From contig NZ_ALVY01000217.1 in NCBI RefSeq assembly GCF_000332035.1, positions 1-57,991 of the forward strand: a stretch of 57,991 nt of DNA, written 5' to 3'. Each line of letters opens with the position of its first letter. Positions within the stretch are counted from its first letter, which is position 1. This document shows, piece after piece, positions 27,175-35,518 of the stretch. This DNA is from Gloeocapsa sp. PCC 73106 (GTDB lineage: Bacteria > Cyanobacteriota > Cyanobacteriia > Cyanobacteriales > Gloeocapsaceae). The position numbers and the translations under genes are program-made. Below the pieces are notes generated by a model. That model did no database searches. It had not been told where the DNA came from and was given only the letters and a program-made list of their open reading frames with translations.

Positions 27175-28532
27175 CTTGGTACTGGCGATCGCTTCCTTTG
27201 CAACAGCGTACCGGTGCTGCGGTTTTCGACCAATTATTTCGCCGTCATCACCCCATTGCTACCCTGTTAGAAAGTCCCTTTCCTAGCTATTTAGAGCAAC
27301 CCGAGTTGGCGCGTTATTCTATTTGCGCGGGCGCACCGATGGTAAGATCGGGAAAGAGTCAACTGTGGACACCTGCTGTCGGTCAGATTTTACCCCTATT
27401 GCGTTCTTTACTCACAAAAAGTAAACCCCAAACTAATCCAGATAATTTACCCTTTACTGGGGGATGGTTGGGATGGTTGGGTTATGATCTAGCTTGGGAA
27501 ATAGAGGACTTACCCCGACTAAAACCAGATACTTTACCTTTTCCGGTGGCTTATTGGTACGAACCAGATACTTTGGCGATCGCCGATCATCTTCAACAAA
27601 TACTTTGGTTAGCTGCAGCAACTGTAGCAGAATTAGATCGACTCGAGCAACAATTAGCTGTTCCTGTAATTACCACCAATCAAACTACCGAATTCAGCAA
27701 TTTTGCTTTACTTACTTCTCAACCCCACTATCAAGCCGCGGTTAAAAAAGCCCTAAAATACATTCACGCTGGAGATATTTTCCAAGCCAATCTCTCTCTA
27801 CGTTTCCAAGTCTCCACAGCACAAGATCCTTGGATAATTTATCAACGTTTATCTCAGATTAATCCCTCTCCTTTTGCTAGCTATTGGCAAACCCCCTGGG
27901 GAATTATGATAAGTTGTTCTCCAGAGCGTTTGGTACAATTACATGGGAATCAAGCTCAAACTCGTCCTATCGCTGGAACTCGTCCTAGAGGATTAACACC
28001 CGCTTTAGATGTACAATTAGCCCAAGAATTAATCAGTACCACTAAAGAACGAGCAGAACATATCATGCTCGTAGATTTAGAGAGAAACGACTTAGGTAGA
28101 GTGTGTCAGTGGGGATCGGTGACGGTAGATGAGTTATTGACTATAGAACGTTACAGTCATGTTATGCACTTGGTCAGCAACATCAAAGGTACACTTTCCG
28201 CCGATTATGACGCCATAGATCTAATTCGAGCTGTTTCTCCTGGAGGAACGATTACAGGCTGTCCCAAAGTGCGCTGCTTGGAAATTATCGAAGAATTAGA
28301 ACCAGTGCGACGGAATTTATTTTATGGTTCTTGTGGATATATCAATTACAATGGTAACCTAGATTTGAATATATTGATTCGTACCCTATTGTGGGAAAAC
28401 GGTATAGTTTGGGGACAAGTAGGTGCGGGAATAGTAGCAGACAGCGATCCTCAACAAGAATGGAGGGAGTCACTTTTTAAAGCGAAGGCTCAATTAGCTG
28501 CTCTGGGTATTCAAAATCTCGATAGTATATAA
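27171..28532 (+). CDS. chorismate-utilising synthase, component I (PabB/TrpE family)
   Basis: The 453-residue product carries the chorismate-binding C-terminal domain with [37 protein letters not shown] and [13 protein letters not shown]. Its size and single-gene setting resemble aminodeoxychorismate synthase (PabB). However, the key site reads PIAGT, as in anthranilate synthase TrpE, rather than the PIKGT of E. coli PabB, whose Lys forms a covalent intermediate. It therefore makes either 4-amino-4-deoxychorismate (folate) or anthranilate (tryptophan). It begins with GTG overlapping the coaD stop. No glutamine amidotransferase partner (PabA/TrpG) is in the window. Confidence 0.88.
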   Translation: MTWYWRSLPLQQRTGAAVFDQLFRRHHPIATLLESPFPSYLEQPELARYSICAGAPMVRSGKSQLWTPAVGQILPLLRSLLTKSKPQTNPDNLPFTGGWLGWLGYDLAWEIEDLPRLKPDTLPFPVAYWYEPDTLAIADHLQQILWLAAATVAELDRLEQQLAVPVITTNQTTEFSNFALLTSQPHYQAAVKKALKYIHAGDIFQANLSLRFQVSTAQDPWIIYQRLSQINPSPFASYWQTPWGIMISCSPERLVQLHGNQAQTRPIAGTRPRGLTPALDVQLAQELISTTKERAEHIMLVDLERNDLGRVCQWGSVTVDELLTIERYSHVMHLVSNIKGTLSADYDAIDLIRAVSPGGTITGCPKVRCLEIIEELEPVRRNLFYGSCGYINYNGNLDLNILIRTLLWENGIVWGQVGAGIVADSDPQQEWRESLFKAKAQLAALGIQNLDSI

Positions 28533-28568
28533 TTGTCACAGTTTGCTGCAGCCGAATATTAAATAGCT

Positions 28569-30797
28569 ATGTCTCATCCACTATACGTAGCCATCATCTG
28601 GCATCAACACCAACCCCTGTATAAATCTCAGGATAGTTTCGGGGGAAGTGCAAGATATCTGTTACCTTGGGTTAGATTGCATGGTACTAAGGATTACTTA
28701 GACTTAGCGTTACTCTTAGAAAGATACCCGAAGTTACATCAGACGATTAATCTAGTTCCCTCGTTAATCTTGCAGTTAGAAGATTACGTCGCAGGGACAG
28801 CTATTGACCCTTATTTAGAGTTGACTCTAACTCCTGTAGAGCAATTAACACTTCCACAGCGAGAATTTATCGTTGAACATTTCTTTGACGCTAATCATCA
28901 TACTTTGATTGATCCTCATCCTCGCTACGCCCAATTATATAAGCAAAAACGCGATAAAGGTGCGTCTTGGTGCGTCAACAATTGGAGTAAACAAGATTAT
29001 AGCGACTTGTTAGCTTGGCATAATTTAGCTTGGATCGATCCAATGTTTTGGGATGATCACGAAATTTACCAATGGCTAAAACAGGGAGAAAATTATAGTC
29101 TGAGCGATCGCCAACGCATTATCAGCAAACAAAAAGAAATCATCAGTCGCATTATTCCCCAACATCGTAAGATGCAAGAAACGGGACAATTAGAAATTAC
29201 CACGAGTCCCTATACTCACCCAATTTTACCCCTGTTAGCGGATACTAATTCTGGACGCATCGCCATTCCCAAGATGACCTTACCAGAAAACCGTTTTCAA
29301 TGGGCAGAAGATATCCCTCGTCATCTGCAAAAAGCAAAGGAAGTATACTCGAGTAGATTTGGTAAAATGCCACGAGGTTTATGGCCCTCAGAACAGTCCG
29401 TTAGTCCCGCCATCTTACCATACATCGCTCAAGCGGGGTTTAATTGGATTTGTTCCGATGAAGCATTATTGGGATGGACGATTAAACATTTCTTCCAACG
29501 CGACGAAACGGGAAACGTCTATGAACCAGAATTACTCTATCGTCCTTACCGTTTGATTACTCCCTATGGAGATTTGGCGATCGTTTTCCGGGATCATCGT
29601 CTCTCTGATTTGATCGGGTTTAGTTATGGGGGTATGGATACCAATCGCGCGGTAGCTGATTTGATTGGACATTTACAAGCGATCGCGCGTCGCTTACACC
29701 AAAGAGATAGGGAAGATCAACCCTGGTTAGTCACAATCGCTCTCGATGGAGAAAATTGCTGGGAATATTATCAACAAGATGGTTTACCCTTTCTCAGTAC
29801 CCTTTACGAACGCTTAAGCCAACAAGAGGATCTCAAATTAGTCACAGTTTCAGAGTTTCTCACCGAGTTTCCCCCATCAGCATTGCTTTCTAGCCAAGAA
29901 TTACACAGTGGCTCCTGGGTAGACGGCAGTTTCAGCACTTGGATTGGCGATCGGGCCAAAAACAAAGCCTGGGATTTCCTCACCGAAGCAAGACATACCC
30001 TCGCTAAACATCCAGAAGCAACTCCAGAAAATAATCCCGAGGCTTGGGAAGCACTATACGCCGCCGAGGGTTCCGATTGGTTTTGGTGGTTCGGAGAAGG
30101 ACATTCTTCTAATCAAGATGCGATCTTCGATCAGTTATTTAGAGAACATCTCAAAAGTATTTACAGATCCCTCAACGAAAAAATCCCCTTTTATCTCTCT
30201 CAACCCGTAGAAAGCCATCACCAGAAAAGAGACTACCTTCCCCAGAATTTTATCCACCCCGTGATTAATGGCGGTGGAGACGAACAAGACTGGGATAAAG
30301 CCGGTCGTATCGAAGTAGGGGGCGCCAGGGGTACAATGCACCGTAGCAGCGTTATCCAACAACTCTTTTACGGCTGGGATCATCTTAATTTCTACTTGCG
30401 TCTAGATTTTAAGAGTGGGAGCGATTTAAATCGAGATTTACCGGGAGAAATACATCTATTTTGGTATTATCCAGGTCTCAATGTTCTCAACAGCCCTATA
30501 TCCCTAATGGGTGTTCCCGATGAATCGCCTTTGAACTATCTGTATCACCATCATTTGGGTATTGACTTACATAGTCAATCTCTGTGGTTGGAGGAGGCGG
30601 GTTATGATTACTCTTGGCACGCGCGCGCTACCAGGGGTATGCTCGCTTTAGATCGCTGTTTGGAAATAGCCATGCCTTGGTCAGACATCCACGTTCAACC
30701 AGACGACAATCTTGAACTAATCTTGATTTTAGCTAATCATGGTCAATTCTATAGCTATTTACCAGACAATAACTTAGTTAACTTGGTAGTTCCCTAG
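28569..30797 (+). CDS. glycoside hydrolase family 57 protein (alpha-glucan-active)
   Basis: The 742-residue product has the GH57 conserved regions. WHQHQP is region 1 (residues 11-16). GLWPSEQSV follows, then WICSDEALLG with the likely nucleophile Glu (SDE), and IALDGENCWEYY with the likely acid/base Asp. The C-terminal ~200 residues form a beta-rich domain. GH57 includes alpha-amylases, amylopullulanases and 4-alpha-glucanotransferases, all acting on starch or glycogen; I cannot choose among them. The absence of a signal peptide points to cytoplasmic glycogen turnover. Its TAG stop shares the bases CTAG with a converging DUF2237 reading frame, now a relic here. Confidence 0.9.
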   Translation: MSHPLYVAIIWHQHQPLYKSQDSFGGSARYLLPWVRLHGTKDYLDLALLLERYPKLHQTINLVPSLILQLEDYVAGTAIDPYLELTLTPVEQLTLPQREFIVEHFFDANHHTLIDPHPRYAQLYKQKRDKGASWCVNNWSKQDYSDLLAWHNLAWIDPMFWDDHEIYQWLKQGENYSLSDRQRIISKQKEIISRIIPQHRKMQETGQLEITTSPYTHPILPLLADTNSGRIAIPKMTLPENRFQWAEDIPRHLQKAKEVYSSRFGKMPRGLWPSEQSVSPAILPYIAQAGFNWICSDEALLGWTIKHFFQRDETGNVYEPELLYRPYRLITPYGDLAIVFRDHRLSDLIGFSYGGMDTNRAVADLIGHLQAIARRLHQRDREDQPWLVTIALDGENCWEYYQQDGLPFLSTLYERLSQQEDLKLVTVSEFLTEFPPSALLSSQELHSGSWVDGSFSTWIGDRAKNKAWDFLTEARHTLAKHPEATPENNPEAWEALYAAEGSDWFWWFGEGHSSNQDAIFDQLFREHLKSIYRSLNEKIPFYLSQPVESHHQKRDYLPQNFIHPVINGGGDEQDWDKAGRIEVGGARGTMHRSSVIQQLFYGWDHLNFYLRLDFKSGSDLNRDLPGEIHLFWYYPGLNVLNSPISLMGVPDESPLNYLYHHHLGIDLHSQSLWLEEAGYDYSWHARATRGMLALDRCLEIAMPWSDIHVQPDDNLELILILANHGQFYSYLPDNNLVNLVVP

Positions 30798-30900
30798 GTT
30801 TCAATCAGAGCGTGTTCTTGTAGTTGTTCTAGAGAAATATAATTGAGTCAGGTTTCGTGGGTAGCCTCGAGAATAATCGGCGGGGCTAAACCCGTTTCCA
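30754..30900. repeat. copy A of a 147-bp duplicated segment (left flank of the redox gene)
   Basis: Bases 30754-30900 align without gaps to 34044-34190 with about 11 mismatches (~92% identity by my count). The first 44 bases are the 3' end of the GH57 gene and the rest is the 3' end of a DUF2237 gene in the opposite direction. Here the GH57 end is intact and the DUF2237 end is broken. Confidence 0.9.
30794..30900 (-). pseudogene. truncated 3' relic of the DUF2237 gene
   Basis: Read on the reverse strand this is the last ~35 codons of the DUF2237 protein encoded intact at 34084-34455 (LAPPIILEATHE and LNYISLEQLQEHALIET are both kept). A TGA replaces the Leu codon after ATHET, and the 5' part is missing. 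It is a by-product of the 147-bp duplication. Confidence 0.8.
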
Positions 30901-31050
30901 AAAAGTCATACCTACCGACAAGTAAAGAATTTGACTATCATTACGGACATTATTTGAGTGAAATAAATTAATAATTTTAATTAATATTCTTTCAGGAATA
31001 TTCAAAACTCTATATAAATCATTGAAAAAGTTCTGTTATTGTTGAGTTAC

Positions 31051-31075
31051 TTTCTGTCAACAGAAAAATTATAAT
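31051..31075 (+). promoter_or_regulatory. perfect palindrome abutting a -10 box upstream of the redox/cNMP gene
   Basis: TTTCTGTCAACAGAAA at 31051-31066 is a perfect 7+2+7 inverted repeat. TATAAT follows at 31070-31075, with no strong -35 box at the right distance. The GTG start lies 26 bases further on. The layout suggests a regulated promoter with a dimeric transcription factor; the position between -35 and -10 favours repression. I do not recognise the site as Fur, LexA, NtcA or CRP. Confidence 0.5.
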
Positions 31076-31100
31076 TGTAGAAAAGCACAATAAATAGTTA

Positions 31101-33932
31101 GTGATAAGCGTGTTCAACAATATTTCCGAAAAGATCATGCATCGTATCAGGTGGGTAACCACTAGCGTCTGGTTGTTGTTAATCGCTTCCCTATTTTACG
31201 ATCCTATTTCGCCGTGGCTAACTTATCCTGGACGTGAATGGAGTCCTTTAAGAGTATCTCCTGATAGTTGCGTTAATGTTCAAGGAGTTTGTTTAAAACA
31301 AGAACCCTACGCTTTAGGTGCACCAATTTTTTGGGGTTTAATAGTACCATCTGCTATTTTTATACTGCTTGTATTTGGACATGAGTTGTGGCGTAGAATT
31401 TGTCCTTTATCTTTTTTGTCTCAATTAGCGATCGCCTTAAAATGGCAAAGACAGAAAAAAAGAGTCGATGCGAAAACAGGAAAAGTCCGCTACGAAATCC
31501 TCAAAATCAAAAAAGACTCCTGGTTAGGACGTAACTATCTCTACTTTCAGTTTGGTTGGCTTTATCTAGGGCTTTGTTTCCGCATTCTCTTCATCAATGC
31601 CGATCGCTTAGCCCTCGGATTGTGGTTACTTTTTACGATTAGCGTAGCCATTATCGTGGGCTATTTATATGGCGGTAAATCCTGGTGTCAGTATTTTTGT
31701 CCCATGGCGCCAGTACAAAAAATCTACGCAGAACCCGGTGGACTATTTACCACAAAAGCCCATATGAGTGAAAGGCAAATTACTCAGTCTATGTGTCGTT
31801 CAACCAGCAAAGATGGTCAAGAAAGAAGCGCTTGCGTAGCATGCAATACACCGTGTATAGACATAGATTCAGAACGTAGTTACTGGGAAGGAATAAATCG
31901 CGCAGACAATCGTTTTATCTACTACGCTTATTTTGGATTAGTAGTAGGTTATTTCCTCTATTATTACCTCTACGCTGGCAATTGGTCTTATTACTTTTCA
32001 GGGGCTTGGGCGCATCAAGCAAATCAAATACAAACTATTTTTAACCCTGGTTTTTATCTGTTTAACCATCCAATTCCTATTCCCAAATTAGTAGCAGTAC
32101 CCCTAACTTTAGGTTTATTTAGTTGGTTAGGTTATAGTTTAGGCAAATTTAGTGAAAATCGCTACAAATATTGGCTAAGACAGGGGGAGTCAAAGTTAAC
32201 TTCAGAACAAATTAGACACCGAATTTTTACTCTGTGTACCTATCTGATTTTTAACATCTTCTTCATCTTTGGTGGGCGTCCTTTCGTTTTGCTTTTACCC
32301 TTAAAGTTTCAATACATCTATGAGCTAATTCTCGTCCTTTTGAGTACTTTATGGCTTTATAAAACCTGGAGACGTAACCCTGAGGTTTACAATCGGGAAA
32401 GTTTAGCTAATCGCTTTCGCAATCAGTTAGGAAAGTTGAATCTAAATATCGGTCAATTTCTAGAAGGAAAATCTCTAGCGGATCTAAACATACACGAAGT
32501 CTATGTACTCACTAAAGTTTTGCCAGGGTTTACCAAGGAAAAACGCCACCAAGCTTACAAAGGAGTCTTAAAAGATGCTCTAGAAGAGGGTTATACAGAT
32601 ACTTCTAGCAGTCTAGAAGTGCTGCAGCAAATGCGGATAGAACTAGATGTAACCGAGGAAGAACACCGTCAGATTCTAATCGAATTAGGCGTTGAAGATC
32701 CGCAATTACTCGAGCCCAATCGCCTGAAAGATCGAGAGAATTTAGTGCGTTTAAATGGATATCGCAAAGCTTTAGAAAGAATTATTACTTGGCGAGAGAA
32801 AGATACTGAAAATACATTGACAGACATTTTAGAAAATCATAAAGCCCAGGTTAATGCGTTAAGTCTTCAATACTCGATTACCCCTCAAGAGGAAGCTGAA
32901 ATCTTAGCAGATTTTGATCCGCAAATTAGTCAAATTCGTAAAGCTCAATTTCTCCTCAATAAACTTGAAGAATTAATCGATGCTTACCGCGCTATCAATC
33001 AACCCCTACTGTTACCTCAAGCACAAATCTTAGCCTTACTTCGTGTTACCTTGCAAGAGAAAAAATCTGTATTGGTAAGGGCTTTACTGACAATATTTGC
33101 TAATTTAGGAGAACAACCCGAGGTTATCTCTATCGCTTCAACTTTGGGTAGTCTTTCGCCCGTTGCTTTAGTTAATGAATTAGAAAGTAAAGAAACCGAT
33201 TGGCAAAGTTATCTCACTCCGAAGATTATGGCTTGTTTAAAACAACCAGGTCAGGCTCAAAGTGCTTGTTCATTGGAAGTTCTTCCCGAAGAAATAGTTT
33301 ATCATTTAGAACTATTATTGGCTGAACCTAATCCGTTGATTCAGTCTCTAAGTCTGTATGTGATATATCACCTAGATCCAGTTAAAGGTACACAGATAGC
33401 TAGAGCTCGGTTAGAACCAAACCAAAACATATTAGTCCAAGAAACGGCTCAAAATCTCATCAATTTGCAAGAGGAACCTAATGATGTGCTGGCTGCATTT
33501 CCCTATCTAGAAAAGTTAGTTTATATGTCTAATACCGACTTTTTTAGAGATATAAGTAGTGAGATTTTCTTGGAATTAGCTGAAAAGGGAGACTTTCGCG
33601 TTTATCAAGCTAAGGAAGTGATCACAACGGAAGGAGATACTTGTCGTGAACTGCTCTTATTAGTTGCGGGAGAAGCAATCGTCAATTATAAAGACGAAAA
33701 GGGCGTCTTAATACAAGAATCTTTTAAACCAGGACAAATTTTAGACGAATTAGAGGTCCTTTCCCACGGAAGACAAGCCGGAACAATTATGGCTCAAACT
33801 ACCCCAACTCGTATTCTGGCTATTCCAGTAGATACGTTTGATGAAGTACTTGATCGCGATCATCACTTCGCCAGAAAGGTTCTCGCTCTCGAAAGCCGTC
33901 GTCTGCAAGATTTACTTCAATCTCACTTGTAG
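31101..33932 (+). CDS. membrane iron-sulfur protein with C-terminal cyclic-nucleotide-binding domain
   Basis: The 943-residue product is multidomain. Residues 1-430 have about eight membrane helices with NapH/CcoG-like cysteine motifs: C101-P (RRICPLS), C196/C200-P (WCQYFCPMAP), and C232 with C245-x2-C248-x3-C252 (SACVACNTPCID), enough for at least one [4Fe-4S] cluster. Residues about 430-620 are soluble, charged and helical. About 620-820 is helical and HEAT-like. About 835-940 is a cNMP-binding fold (VITTEGD, LLLLVAGEAIV, GQILDELEVLS, TPTRILAIPVDTF), whose GELAL-type cassette reads LDELEVL. It may couple membrane electron transfer to a second messenger (inference). Start codon: GTG 31101 or 31110, or ATG 31137. 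Confidence 0.8.
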   Translation: MISVFNNISEKIMHRIRWVTTSVWLLLIASLFYDPISPWLTYPGREWSPLRVSPDSCVNVQGVCLKQEPYALGAPIFWGLIVPSAIFILLVFGHELWRRICPLSFLSQLAIALKWQRQKKRVDAKTGKVRYEILKIKKDSWLGRNYLYFQFGWLYLGLCFRILFINADRLALGLWLLFTISVAIIVGYLYGGKSWCQYFCPMAPVQKIYAEPGGLFTTKAHMSERQITQSMCRSTSKDGQERSACVACNTPCIDIDSERSYWEGINRADNRFIYYAYFGLVVGYFLYYYLYAGNWSYYFSGAWAHQANQIQTIFNPGFYLFNHPIPIPKLVAVPLTLGLFSWLGYSLGKFSENRYKYWLRQGESKLTSEQIRHRIFTLCTYLIFNIFFIFGGRPFVLLLPLKFQYIYELILVLLSTLWLYKTWRRNPEVYNRESLANRFRNQLGKLNLNIGQFLEGKSLADLNIHEVYVLTKVLPGFTKEKRHQAYKGVLKDALEEGYTDTSSSLEVLQQMRIELDVTEEEHRQILIELGVEDPQLLEPNRLKDRENLVRLNGYRKALERIITWREKDTENTLTDILENHKAQVNALSLQYSITPQEEAEILADFDPQISQIRKAQFLLNKLEELIDAYRAINQPLLLPQAQILALLRVTLQEKKSVLVRALLTIFANLGEQPEVISIASTLGSLSPVALVNELESKETDWQSYLTPKIMACLKQPGQAQSACSLEVLPEEIVYHLELLLAEPNPLIQSLSLYVIYHLDPVKGTQIARARLEPNQNILVQETAQNLINLQEEPNDVLAAFPYLEKLVYMSNTDFFRDISSEIFLELAEKGDFRVYQAKEVITTEGDTCRELLLLVAGEAIVNYKDEKGVLIQESFKPGQILDELEVLSHGRQAGTIMAQTTPTRILAIPVDTFDEVLDRDHHFARKVLALESRRLQDLLQSHL

Positions 33933-33952
33933 AGTTTGTGGATACTGGTGTT

Positions 33953-33976
33953 CGCGCACCTTTAAAGGGGAAAGGG
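33953..33976 (+). repeat. short repeat, copy 1 (CGCGCACCTT...GGGGAAAGG)
   Basis: The segment starting CGCGCACCTTTAAAGGGG recurs at 34540-34561 with one substitution and one missing A. The two copies flank the DUF2237 gene. A further GGGTAAAGGGG follows this copy. This is a dispersed-repeat type of sequence with no coding potential. Confidence 0.5.
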
Positions 33977-34043
33977 TAAAGGGGAAAAATCCTCCTTGTC
34001 TCCCTTTAATTGGGTTTCAATTGTACTAAACTCACCTTCAATT

Positions 34044-34190
34044 GCTATTTACCAGAAAATAATCTGGTTAACTTGGTAGTTTCCTAGGTTTCAATCAGAG
34101 CGTGTTCTTGTAGTTGTTCTAGAGAAATATAATTGAGTAAGGCTTCGTGAGTAGCCTCGAGAATAATCGGGGGGGCTAAACCCGCTTCTA
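34044..34190. repeat. copy B of the 147-bp duplicated segment (right flank of the redox gene)
   Basis: This is the partner of 30754-30900 at an offset of exactly 3290 bases. Here the DUF2237 3' end is intact, while the first ~40 bases are an orphan GH57 tail with no gene in front of it. Confidence 0.9.
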
Positions 34191-34455
34191 GGGCTTCTTT
34201 CCATCTGGCGGCGCAGAGACACCAGCGATCGCCCGGTTTAAGACCAGGAAAACGGTACGCTGGTACAGGGGTAGATAAATCATTCCCCCGTTTCTTACTA
34301 AACTCGAGAAATTCAGCGGTTACCTGAGCACATACTATGTGTACTCCCGCATCTTCTGGTCCTGTTTCACATCTACCATCACGATAAAACCCCGTTAGAG
34401 GAGATGTGCAACAAACCGCTAATCTTTGTCCTAGTACGTTCTTGGCTTCTGTCAT
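34084..34455 (-). CDS. DUF2237 family protein
   Basis: The product is 123 residues from ATG at 34453-34455 (MTEAKNVLGQ); GTG at 34497 would add 14 residues. The family pattern is clear. NVLGQRLAVCCTSPLTGFYRDG comes first, then DAGVHIVCAQVTAEFLEFSKKRGNDLSTP. GLKPGDRWCLCAARWKEAL and the C-terminal ILEATHEALL follow. Its conserved Cys residues (CC, C in CETG, WCLC) suggest metal or redox chemistry, but no function is established. It was apparently once convergent with, and adjacent to, the GH57 gene. Confidence 0.88.
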   Translation of the reverse strand: MTEAKNVLGQRLAVCCTSPLTGFYRDGRCETGPEDAGVHIVCAQVTAEFLEFSKKRGNDLSTPVPAYRFPGLKPGDRWCLCAARWKEALEAGLAPPIILEATHEALLNYISLEQLQEHALIET

Positions 34456-34501
34456 GCTCTTGGGAACTGTTTTTTTCAGGTAGCTTGTATCTACCACAAT
34501 C

Positions 34502-34526
34502 TGCTAACAACTTTTCAAAGTTAGCA
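34502..34526. other. hairpin upstream of the DUF2237 gene
   Basis: TGCTAAC (34502-34508) and GTTAGCA (34520-34526) form a perfect seven-base inverted repeat with an 11-base loop that can itself pair partly (ACTTT/AAAG). It lies 47 bases before the chosen start, so it could be an operator or a 5'-UTR structure. Confidence 0.35.
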
Positions 34527-34539
34527 TATTATAGCGCTA

Positions 34540-34561
34540 CGCGCACCTTGAAGGGGAAAGG
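34540..34561 (+). repeat. short repeat, copy 2 (CGCGCACCTT...GGGGAAAGG)
   Basis: This is the second copy of the repeat at 33953-33976, in the same orientation, upstream of the DUF2237 gene. Confidence 0.5.
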
Positions 34562-34605
34562 TAGGCGCTTATAGTTATTTTAGCGGTTTAATTTAATTTG
34601 TACTT

Positions 34606-34842
34606 CTATAAGTAACCTCTTCTTAAGAGAAAAATATTTTCTTCAATGGTAATTATTTCTCCTTTTAACTTAACTGCATATTTGGTGAGAATATCGCGAA
34701 AACGGTCCGCTTGATGAGGCTTTAATCCGGATGTATTCAAAATAATCGCATTACCAAATTGAAAAGCTTTTTCAAGCTGGAAAATGGCTTCTAAAGACAC
34801 AGGTTGAATAACAATAATCCGAAAGGGAGAATAACAACTCAT
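34606..34842 (-). CDS. minimal SepF-domain protein
   Basis: The 78-residue product corresponds to the core of SepF alone. The strand RIIVIQPVSLEAIFQLEKAF is followed by NAIILNTSGLKPHQADRFRDILTKYAVKLKGEIITIEENIFLL. This aligns by eye with the SepF pattern (bulk strand, V-V-N-L in the second strand, R-x-x-D-F, G-x-x-x-x-I-x-x-x-I-F-L). The cyanobacterial SepF/Cdv2 that tethers FtsZ is usually ~190 residues with an N-terminal membrane helix; that helix and linker are absent here. It may be a paralogue modulating SepF or a remnant. It is isolated from other division genes. Confidence 0.6.
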   Translation of the reverse strand: MSCYSPFRIIVIQPVSLEAIFQLEKAFQFGNAIILNTSGLKPHQADRFRDILTKYAVKLKGEIITIEENIFLLRRGYL

Positions 34843-35329
34843 AATCCCAGTTAATCAGTACATTAGTACTATAGCTTAGATTGATTTTTTATTCAACTTA
34901 ATCCTGTGTTGGGTTTAAAATGTGAACTTAAAATTACCGAGGATGGATCAGGAGGTGCGACTTTGATAAATATCTAAAAAGCAGTAGAACAGATTCGCCA
35001 TCTACTTTGAAAAATTTTAAGCGATCGCGCTAACCTTGATCGCGCCTTTAGAAAATGAAATTTTTAAATTGATGGTGTGGCACACTGGCTTAGCTAGAGC
35101 CGCGGAGTAGATTACTATCTTGAGTTGAATATAGAGTTAATTTAGACTCACTCAGATGAGTAGGCCGATTTTTAAGTTTATAATATTAAGAAAAGTGGAT
35201 TAAAGACCGTTCCAGAGCCAATTTATCCTGACGAGCGGGAAAGAGAAAAAGCGCTTGTGTAAAAGTTAAAATCCTAGTCGGGAAAGCTCCCGAAGGTATC
35301 CGCTAAGCGGTGTGGTTAATTCTGGGGTA
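34843..35329. other. 487-bp gap with decayed sequence and hairpins
   Basis: No intact gene is present. Short open pieces interrupted by stops suggest decay, but I could not identify a parent. At 35278-35293 (TCGGGA/TCCCGA) and 35300-35310 (CCGC/GCGG) two adjacent hairpins lie downstream of the reverse-strand tRNA and could terminate or process its transcript. Confidence 0.4.
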
Positions 35330-35402
35330 TGCCAGGAGGCGGACTTGAACCGCCGACACGCGGATTTTCAGTCCACTGCTCTACCGACTGAGCTATCCCG
35401 GC
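35330..35402 (-). tRNA. tRNA-Phe (anticodon GAA)
   Basis: On the reverse strand the 73 bases fold as a standard tRNA. Acceptor GCCGGGA pairs with TCCTGGC (one G-U), with discriminator A. The D-loop contains AGTCGGTAGA. The anticodon loop CTGAAAA has GAA, and the T-arm is GGCGG-TTCAAGT-CCGCC. CCA is not encoded. A tract of nine T on the + strand lies just upstream of the tRNA 5' end. Confidence 0.95.
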
Positions 35403-35518
35403 TTTTTTTTTACGCTTATACATACTAGCAAAACTTTTTATAAATAGCAAGAGGTAATTGAGATTTTAGGTTAAGTTGTGTAAACTTGAGAAAGAGAGTA
35501 CATATAAATCAGATTTTT

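Noticed and set aside
33838-34029. 63-residue + frame at the end of the redox gene
   Set aside because: It begins out of frame within the cNMP domain and ends in intergenic repeat sequence.
34843-35329. Possible short gene ending near 35264 (PEPIYPDERERE)
   Set aside because: Only about 24 codons are open after a stop and there is no start codon or parent family I can name.
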